The position numbers and the translations under genes were made by a program. Source: Ramicandelaber brevisporus (taxonomy: Eukaryota; Kickxellomycota; Ramicandelaberales; Ramicandelaberaceae). Taken from it: a stretch of DNA of 33,360 bases. The stretch's first letter is position 1, and each line of letters begins with the position of its first letter. The notes beneath the pieces were generated by a model. That model did no database searches. It was not told the origin of the DNA and saw nothing but the letters and a program-made list of their open reading frames with translations. Below are positions 27,612 through 33,360 of this stretch, piece after piece. The DNA is taken from NCBI GenBank assembly GCA_025201865.1, contig MU602757.1, positions 1 through 33,360 on the forward strand, written 5' to 3'.

Positions 27612-30600
27612 ATGTCGACTACTGAGCAGATTCACGACGAGGCCATTGTTCTCGACACAACCACCACTACTGCCAATGACACTGCCGATATTGCCGATAT
27701 TGCCGACAAGACTGAGGTCATCATCCCAGCTGCCGTTCCAGCCGAAACTGCCACTGAAGCTGCAGCTGATTCCACCGAGACATCTGATGACAAGCAAGAT
27801 GACACAGCAGCTGACAGCTTGACTTTGACTGAGCCAGTTGTTACTGCTGATGATGATGCTTCTGCTTCTGCTTCTGCTCCAGCCGGCACTAATGAGACAT
27901 CCACCACAGCAGATGAGACTACAGCCACTTCAGATGAGGCTGTTGACACTCCAGCTGCAGACTCTACTACTCAAGTGGATGCTGATGCCGATGCCAATGC
28001 TGCCAATGCCGATGCTGAAGCTTCAGTTGAGTCCACTGAAGACAGCACTACTCAAGAATCAGTCATTGCTACCACTGAAGATGCCACTGCCACTGATGAG
28101 CCAGCGACGGCTGATATTATTGCCTCCATTGTCGAAGAGGTGACCACTGCAATTGAAAGTGCTGTTGCTGCTGCTGTCGAAGCCGTGTCCGAGGTTTCCG
28201 CCGCCATCTCCGAGTCTATTGCAGATGCAGCTGAGTCTGAGGCAGCTGTGCCAGAGCCAATCGATGAGGCCATCGAGGCAGCGCCATCCACCACTGAAGA
28301 ATCATCTGCTAGTGTTGAGGTTCCAGCTGAATCAGTCGCATCTGAGGAATCTGCAGTTGTAGAGGACACCGCTAACGATACTGAGTCAACTGCTGCTGCT
28401 ACTGTTGTCGATGAAGCACCGATTGAAGGGACTGCTTCTACCACTGAGGCTACTTCTGATGCCGAGACAACCGTTGCTCAAGCTGAACCTGCTGTTGCTA
28501 CTGAGGAATCATCTGTTGATGAGCCAGTCGCTACTACTGAAGAAGCATCTGCCATCGAGCCACTTGTGGATTCGGCTACTCGTGAAGTTACCGATGCCGC
28601 TGAACAAGAAGCTGCAACTGCAACTGAAGCCGTAGAGTCCGCTGCTGACTCTACTGAACTGACCGTCACTGATGTTGAGTCTGTTCCTGCTGATGTTGAG
28701 CCGGTCACATCATCTGAAGAAGCTGTTACTGAAGCTGTCGAGCCCACCGTTGATGCCACTGAGGAGATTACTGAAGCAGAGGAATCTGTTGAGTCAACAG
28801 AGGAAGCCGTCGTTGTCTCTGAGATTGCTGAAGCTACCGAAGAAGCTGCTGCAGTAGAAGTACCTGCTGTCGAATCAGTTGAAGAGGCCACTGCTGCAGT
28901 AGAAGAGCCTGCTGCTGAGCAACCTGCAGAAGCCGTCGTTGTATCTGAGACAGTCGAGGCTGCCGCTTCTGTTGAACCAACTCCAGCTGAAGAGCCAGTA
29001 TCTGTGGAGTCAGCTGCAACTGAACCTGAGGCGGTCGAGCCAGCTGCTTCTGAGACCGCAGCTGAGCAAGAGCAGGAACAGCAAGAACAGGAACAAGAAC
29101 AAGAACAAGAACAAGAACAGGATCAGACCATCGCTACTGAACAATCCGGTGCTGAGGATGCTACTCCAGTTGCCGATGATGTTAACGAGGCTAACGAGGC
29201 TAGCGAGGCTAGCGAGTCATCTGCCCAGCCAATTGCTGCCACTGAGGATGCTACTGCTGCGTCCGAGACTGTCATCGAAACATCCACGGCTGATGATGTC
29301 AACTCTGCCGAATCTTCCGAGGAGACTGTTGAAGCTGCCACCGCTGAAGTTGCCGAGCCAGCTGCTGAGACTATCGAGTCCACTGCTGAAGCATCAGCTG
29401 AAGTACCAGCACCAGCCGAAGACTCCACTGCCGAGACTGTTGAGGCTAGCGATGAGCAGCCCGCCGATCCAGAAGCCATTGTTGATGAGGCTATTGAAGC
29501 TGCATCTGCTGATCCAGAAGTCACTGCTGATGCTGATACTGCTACGACTGATGCCGAGGTGCCAGCTGAAGCCTCTGAGGCTACTGCTGAGACTGTAGCA
29601 GCCATCACTGAGGAGTCTAACGACCAGACTGCTGTTGAAGAGACTCCAGCATCAGTTGACAACTCTGATACTGCCAATGAGTCAACTGAGCAGGTTGATA
29701 CTACTCCAGCTACCGAGCCTGAGGCTGTGGTTGTCGAGGCAGAGTCCACCTCAGATGAGGTCGTTACAGAGGTTACTGAGACTACCACTTCTGAGGAGGC
29801 TGAGCCACCGGCTGCCGCTGAAGATCAAGAAGCAACTACTGCTGAATCTGAATCGAGCACTCAAGTTGCTGTCGAAGCTGAGGCAGACATTCAAGATGCT
29901 GTCGAGTCTACTGATGATGTGCCACCCAGTGAAACCGAGGTTGTTGCTGAAGTGCCAAGTGAGTCTGCAGCTGAGCCTGAGATCACACCAGCAGCTGAAG
30001 AATCTGCTGTGGAGCCTGTCGCTGAGGTTGCTTCTGAGCCGACAACTATTGAGTCTGTCGAGGAGATTCCAGCTAGTATCGAGGAGACTCCAGCAAGCAT
30101 CGAGGCTTCTGAGCCAGCTGTCGAGGCTACTCAAGATGCCGCAGCCACCGAGCCAGAAGCTGTGCCTGCAGATGCCAATGATGTTGAGGACGGTGTCACT
30201 GAGTCTACAGATGAGCCATCTGTCGATGCTGAAGCTGCCGCCGAAGCTGTTGAATCCACTGCTGAGACTAGCGTTCAATCAGATTCCGTCGAGGTTAACG
30301 CCGAACCAGTCGCTGAGGTAACTGAAGAGTCTGCTGCTGCTGTGGTTGAAGATAGCACTGAGCCAGCTACTGCTGCTGCTGCAGTTGATGAGCCATCTGC
30401 TGTGCAGGACGCGACCGTTGCTGTCGAAGCTGCTTCCCCGGAAGAGCCTGCTGTTGAGACCGCTGTCGATACCCCAGCTGCCAGCGAAGACTCTCAAGCT
30501 GTTGATCAACCAACTGCCGCCACTAGTGAGCCTGAGCATGCTACGGTCGCCCAAGAAGCTACTGAACCACCAGCTGCCGAAGAGGTCGTACCTTCCGCTG

Positions 30601-31418
30601 CTGATGATGCTCCAGTGGTAACATCTGAGGTTTCTGAGCCCATTGCTGAAGTCGTCGCCGCTGTTGAGACTGAACAGTCCGCTGCTGCTGCTACCGATGA
30701 TGATGCTGCACCCGCGGTTGCCGTCGAGTCTGCTGCGGCCACATCTACCACTGCTGAAGAGTCTGCCACCGCTGATGACGCTGCTGAACTAGTTGCATTC
30801 TCCACTGCTGTTCGACATGTTGAGATTGCCTCCACCATCGATGATGAGCCTGCTGCAGAGCCAGTCGCTGCAGAGGCTGTCACTGTAACTGCTTCTGAGG
30901 TCGAGGCTGAACAATCCACCTCAGCCGTTGATACATCAGATGCTACTGAGCCTGAACCTGAGCCGGCAGCTACTTCAACTGAACCAGTCGAGGCAGTGGA
31001 AGATGTCAATGTATCTGAACCAGCTGCCACTGAAGAGACTACTGAGGCTACTACTGAAGCTACTACTGAAGCTACTACTGAGCCTGAGCCAACTGCCACT
31101 ATTGACAACTCCGAGCCAGTCGAGTCTGAGGCAGCTGGCACTGATTCTGTTGATGCTGAGCCAGTTGAGCAGGCTCACGATACTCCAAAGCCTGAATTGA
31201 AGGCAGATGTCTCCGAGACTCAAGATAGTACTGATGCCAATAATCAGGAACAGCAGAAGCAGAAGCAGCAGGATTCGGCATCAGAGACCCAGTCCCTCTT
31301 TGAGACCATCATCTATGACAACCGCTTGGTCAAGCCAGTTAAGGATAAGGTGAAGCCAATCTTCAACCCAATTACCAAGCCCATCGGCAACATCACCAAG
31401 AACATCTTTGGCCGCTAA
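27612..31418 (+). CDS. Giant acidic low-complexity (Ala/Glu/Thr/Val/Ser) protein with basic C-terminal tail
   Basis: A 1,268-residue protein of a family I do not recognise. Nearly all of it is built from Ala, Glu, Thr, Ser, Val, Asp, Pro and Ile in short degenerate motifs such as ATEEA, EPAVE and SVEST. Before about residue 1190 I find only two Lys, two Arg and one Phe; there is no Cys or Trp, and Met only at the start. It must be strongly negative and disordered. Perfect local repeats are an Glu-Gln run (about 500-515) and three TEAT units near 1145. The last ~40 residues differ sharply: SLFETIIYDNRLVKPVKDK, then VKPIFNPITKPIGNITKNIF, basic with regular aromatic/Ile spacing. No signal peptide or membrane span is seen. 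I chose ATG 27612 (context ACAATGTC); an in-frame ATG at 27531 would add 27 His/Leu/Ser-rich residues from the leader. A protective, brush-like or scaffold role is possible but is inference only. Confidence 0.85.
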   Translation: MSTTEQIHDEAIVLDTTTTTANDTADIADIADKTEVIIPAAVPAETATEAAADSTETSDDKQDDTAADSLTLTEPVVTADDDASASASAPAGTNETSTTADETTATSDEAVDTPAADSTTQVDADADANAANADAEASVESTEDSTTQESVIATTEDATATDEPATADIIASIVEEVTTAIESAVAAAVEAVSEVSAAISESIADAAESEAAVPEPIDEAIEAAPSTTEESSASVEVPAESVASEESAVVEDTANDTESTAAATVVDEAPIEGTASTTEATSDAETTVAQAEPAVATEESSVDEPVATTEEASAIEPLVDSATREVTDAAEQEAATATEAVESAADSTELTVTDVESVPADVEPVTSSEEAVTEAVEPTVDATEEITEAEESVESTEEAVVVSEIAEATEEAAAVEVPAVESVEEATAAVEEPAAEQPAEAVVVSETVEAAASVEPTPAEEPVSVESAATEPEAVEPAASETAAEQEQEQQEQEQEQEQEQEQDQTIATEQSGAEDATPVADDVNEANEASEASESSAQPIAATEDATAASETVIETSTADDVNSAESSEETVEAATAEVAEPAAETIESTAEASAEVPAPAEDSTAETVEASDEQPADPEAIVDEAIEAASADPEVTADADTATTDAEVPAEASEATAETVAAITEESNDQTAVEETPASVDNSDTANESTEQVDTTPATEPEAVVVEAESTSDEVVTEVTETTTSEEAEPPAAAEDQEATTAESESSTQVAVEAEADIQDAVESTDDVPPSETEVVAEVPSESAAEPEITPAAEESAVEPVAEVASEPTTIESVEEIPASIEETPASIEASEPAVEATQDAAATEPEAVPADANDVEDGVTESTDEPSVDAEAAAEAVESTAETSVQSDSVEVNAEPVAEVTEESAAAVVEDSTEPATAAAAVDEPSAVQDATVAVEAASPEEPAVETAVDTPAASEDSQAVDQPTAATSEPEHATVAQEATEPPAAEEVVPSAADDAPVVTSEVSEPIAEVVAAVETEQSAAAATDDDAAPAVAVESAAATSTTAEESATADDAAELVAFSTAVRHVEIASTIDDEPAAEPVAAEAVTVTASEVEAEQSTSAVDTSDATEPEPEPAATSTEPVEAVEDVNVSEPAATEETTEATTEATTEATTEPEPTATIDNSEPVESEAAGTDSVDAEPVEQAHDTPKPELKADVSETQDSTDANNQEQQKQKQQDSASETQSLFETIIYDNRLVKPVKDKVKPIFNPITKPIGNITKNIFGR
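31041..31081 (+). repeat. 12-bp tandem repeat (three to four TEAT units) inside the acidic-protein gene
   Basis: The unit GAAGCTACTACT recurs with a one-base variant (GAG/GAA) and encodes Thr-Glu-Ala-Thr repeats. It suggests the gene grows by local duplication. Confidence 0.85.
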
Positions 31419-31840
31419 GTCTGCCATCCTTTGCCCACTTCCCTTCTCATCTCAAAAATTGATTTCCCTCCATCGCTATTCTCGCTATTCTCGCCATTCT
31501 CATTCTCATTCTCATTCTCACTTTTACACACCCCTCTTCCTCTAAAACATGTCGATTTATTTCTTCATTTCCTTACTCTCGCTCTATTCTCTATTCTCTA
31601 TTCTCATTGATCACTTTATTCACTCTCCAATTGATTCTCTAACTTTCTCTCAATCACTTCTCTATTATCTACTTTCCCATAACAAAGTAACATCCCCCGT
31701 TTCACACAATATTTATATAAAAGATTACTCTCTTCCTAATCTCTTTTTTAACTCAAAGGAACTGGCTAACAATGTAACAATTTAGACTTTAAGGAAGGAA
31801 CTAGAGAAGAACAAGAAGAAGAAAGAAAACTAGAATAAAC
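31419..31840. other. Convergent 3' spacer, acidic-protein gene / trypsin-like gene
   Basis: A 422-base pyrimidine- and AT-rich spacer with CATTCT/CTATTCT repeats near 31470-31520 and 31580-31605. It probably contains both 3' UTRs. No gene seen. Confidence 0.55.
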
Positions 31841-32902
31841 TTACTCATCATCTTCAGCATCCTCGTCATCATCATCATTGTCATCATCCTCATCGGCAGC
31901 AGCCTTGCCCTTGCCGCCCTTGCCCTTCTTGATGATCGAACGACCAGTATTCAGATTCTTGTTGTACTTCTTCTTGTCCAATGTTGACGTTTCCTTCAGG
32001 TTCGAATCCAACACCAGGTTCTTGGCATCCAACTTGGTCACTGCCGTAATAAATGGCAACTGATAATGGATGTGTGTGTAGAACGCCAACGTATCCTTGC
32101 CACCGCACTCGCCGTTTGCATAGCTCGTCAATCCAACCAATGTGCGCACATCCTTATCGCTCACATACGTCAATGGACCGCCCGAATCACCTTGGCACGT
32201 GTCGCGACCTGGAGTCTTGCCGGTGCAAATAACATCGACATTCTGGTCCTTGTACGATTTGCGCTCCTTTTTGCAAGTTTCAGCATCAAGCGCCTTGACT
32301 TGGACACGCAAAAGAGTGTCAGAGGTTTCGCTGCCGGCCTCGACAGTCAGACCCCAGCCAGCAGCCTCAAACGTGTCAGTGTCCTTGACCACGCGAGAAT
32401 CAATCTTGACGGGCTGCACTGGAATCTGTCCGTTCGTGCCGTTTGCAATGAAATCGATGGGCTTGTCAAGCTTGAGCAATGCAATATCGTTGGTCATTTC
32501 ATCTGGGTTGTAGTATGGGTTGACAAAGACTTCTTTGACATTGCGAGTAACTGAGGATGAGTTGGTGAGAGAGCCAACGCCGACAGAGTAGTCGCTCGGG
32601 TCCACGAGACCAAACTTGCGGCCAGCGCGCTTGTCGGCCTTGGTCGGGTCTTCAACAACGCAATGGGCGGCTGTCAAGAACCAGTCTGGCGACAAGATGG
32701 AACCGCCGCACTGCTGCTGGCCCTGGTAGTAGAGGGCGAAGATGAATGGATACTCGCCAGACTTGACAGGAGTTCCGCCGATGATGTGTGTCTTGGGACC
32801 ACCAACGGCGCGGTTGACAGTTTGTGGGCTGGCTGTAGCAACGCCGACTGAAGCTGCGGCTGCGGCTGCTACTGTGAGCAGTGTAGTCGAGAACTGCTTC
32901 AT
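31841..32902 (-). CDS. Secreted trypsin-like serine protease (S1 family) with charged C-terminal tail
   Basis: A 353-residue protein. Residues 1 to about 25 are a signal peptide (MKQFSTTLLTVAAAAAASVG, then VATAS). A short propeptide precedes IIGG at 40-43. The triad is complete: His80 in LTAAHC, Asp139 in NDIALLKL, Ser240 in CQGDSGGPL. Asp234, six residues before Ser240, is the S1-pocket aspartate that gives trypsin specificity for Lys/Arg. Cys65/81, 210/226 and 236/266 fit the three core disulfides. N-glycosylation sequons occur at Asn114 and Asn154. After the catalytic domain (about 285) come a Lys-rich segment (KKGKGGKGK) and a terminal run almost entirely of Asp and Glu, neither part of the S1 fold. 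The residue before IIGG is His, not the usual Lys or Arg, so activation may need a different protease. It probably acts outside the cell in nutrition or host/prey interaction. Confidence 0.95.
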   Translation of the reverse strand: MKQFSTTLLTVAAAAAASVGVATASPQTVNRAVGGPKTHIIGGTPVKSGEYPFIFALYYQGQQQCGGSILSPDWFLTAAHCVVEDPTKADKRAGRKFGLVDPSDYSVGVGSLTNSSSVTRNVKEVFVNPYYNPDEMTNDIALLKLDKPIDFIANGTNGQIPVQPVKIDSRVVKDTDTFEAAGWGLTVEAGSETSDTLLRVQVKALDAETCKKERKSYKDQNVDVICTGKTPGRDTCQGDSGGPLTYVSDKDVRTLVGLTSYANGECGGKDTLAFYTHIHYQLPFITAVTKLDAKNLVLDSNLKETSTLDKKKYNKNLNTGRSIIKKGKGGKGKAAADEDDDNDDDDEDAEDDE

Positions 32903-33285
32903 AGTGTCTGTGTCTGTGTCTGTGTCTGGCTGTGTGTGTCTATTTGCGTGGGCAAGAAAAGACTGGAGTAGGGTAAATTCGAGAGTAGACTGTATGCGAG
33001 GGGAGAAAGTGCGGCTTTCGAAAGTAGTGGTGGTGATGGTGGTGTGGTGAAAGGTGGTTTTCGATCGAGAGAAAAAAGGATAGCTTTAAATGGCTGGCAC
33101 TGGTGTGGGTCACTGGGCGTGCCTGGGTTCTCGATACACACTTGTTCCGGAGAAGGTGAGTGGCTAGTGTGATCGACTGTGCTTTGGCCAATCAGAATAT
33201 TTTTGGGCGATGGCGCGGGGGAGAGTGAGCCAAATCACAATCGCAAACCTATCACGACATTTGGAAAATCAGAAATCATCAAATT
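32903..33285. promoter_or_regulatory. Upstream region of the trypsin-like gene
   Basis: Directly before the start, on the plus strand, lie four TGTCTG-type hexamers (32905-32929), probably in the 5' leader. The region 33000-33060 is G-rich on the plus strand, so C-rich on the gene's sense strand. A TTTAAA element at about 33084 (CTTTAAAT) is a candidate TATA-like site about 185 bases from the ATG. The remainder up to the tRNA shows no gene. Confidence 0.45.
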
Positions 33286-33358
33286 GCCTTCTTGGCTCAG
33301 TTGGCAGAGCGTCTGCCTAGTAAGCAGAAGGTCGCCAGTTCGATTCTGGCAGAAGGCA
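33286..33358 (+). tRNA. tRNA-Thr, anticodon AGU
   Basis: A complete 73-base cloverleaf. The acceptor stem is GCCTTCT with AGAAGGC and discriminator A. The D arm is GCTC/GAGC around AGTTGGCA. The anticodon stem is TCTGC/GCAGA around loop CTAGTAA, giving anticodon AGT. The variable loop is AGGTC and the T arm GCCAG/CTGGC around TTCGATT. All stems pair perfectly and there is no intron. The internal A box (TGGCTCAGTTGG) and B box lie in the D and T arms. It decodes ACU (and ACC after A34-to-inosine editing). CCA is not encoded, as expected in eukaryotes. Confidence 0.97.
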
Positions 33359-33360
33359 TC

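Noticed and set aside
27632-31281. Many open frames (up to ~228 codons) on both strands within the acidic-protein gene
   Set aside because: They follow from the repetitive GAN/GCN/ACN/TCN codons of that gene and read as Leu/Gln- or Ser/Val/Ala-rich low complexity.
18414-31418. Ras GEF and acidic protein both end in hydrophobic-Phe-Gly-Arg
   Set aside because: A four-residue match between unrelated proteins; the preceding residues differ completely, so probably chance.
1-33360. Idea that PKC, Ras GEF, velvet and protease genes form a functional cluster
   Set aside because: They are interspersed with housekeeping genes on both strands and share no obvious common promoter motif; ordinary gene order explains it.

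Overview
The window is nuclear chromosomal DNA from a fungus. The strongest evidence is a velvet-domain transcription regulator, since that family is essentially fungal. A protein kinase C N-terminus with HR1 repeats and a Cdc25-type Ras exchange factor fit this, as do eukaryotic housekeeping genes (eIF2B-alpha, uS12/RPS23, V-ATPase subunit H, Nop4, pyrophosphatase). Genes are nearly intron-free: I can support only one intron. They are separated by spacers of 0.1-3 kb and carry many polyglutamine and Ser/Asn/Asp-rich tracts. Few introns, many low-complexity tracts and a trypsin-type secreted protease would suit an early-diverging lineage such as Zoopagomycota/Kickxellomycotina, but that placement is a guess. 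I see no mobile element, CRISPR array, virus or metabolite cluster.

Layout. 1-801 (-): 5' end of a PKC1-type kinase, running off the left edge, with a 6-nt first exon and a 150-nt intron. 1337-2446 (+): eIF2B alpha. 2447-5367: a 2.9-kb spacer with simple repeats, then about 2 kb of strongly pyrimidine-rich DNA leading to the velvet gene (5368-7710, +). 8167-11115 (-): Nop4/RBM28, with an exact 129-bp internal duplication. 12500-13858 (-): inorganic pyrophosphatase with a long presequence. 13976-15295 (-): unrecognised acidic protein. 15527-15958 (-): RPS23. 16354-18105 (+): V-ATPase subunit H. 18414-25148 (-): 2,244-residue Ras GEF. 25149-27611: a 2.5-kb divergent spacer. 27612-31418 (+): a 1,268-residue Ala/Glu/Thr/Val/Ser protein of extreme composition with a short basic tail. 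31841-32902 (-): secreted trypsin-like protease with a Lys-rich then Asp/Glu-rich C-terminal tail. 33286-33358 (+): tRNA-Thr(AGU).

These genes do not form one pathway. Several belong to growth and signalling control (PKC, Ras GEF, velvet) and others to translation (eIF2B-alpha, RPS23, Nop4, tRNA-Thr), but the arrangement looks like ordinary gene order. The most unusual items are the giant acidic disordered protein with its basic tail, the fresh-looking tandem duplication in Nop4, the microexon start of the kinase, the low-complexity insertion inside the Ras GEF catalytic domain, the long pyrimidine-rich leaders of the regulator genes, and a possible structured RNA near 26.5-26.8 kb. All product names rest on reading motifs by eye; no database search was possible.
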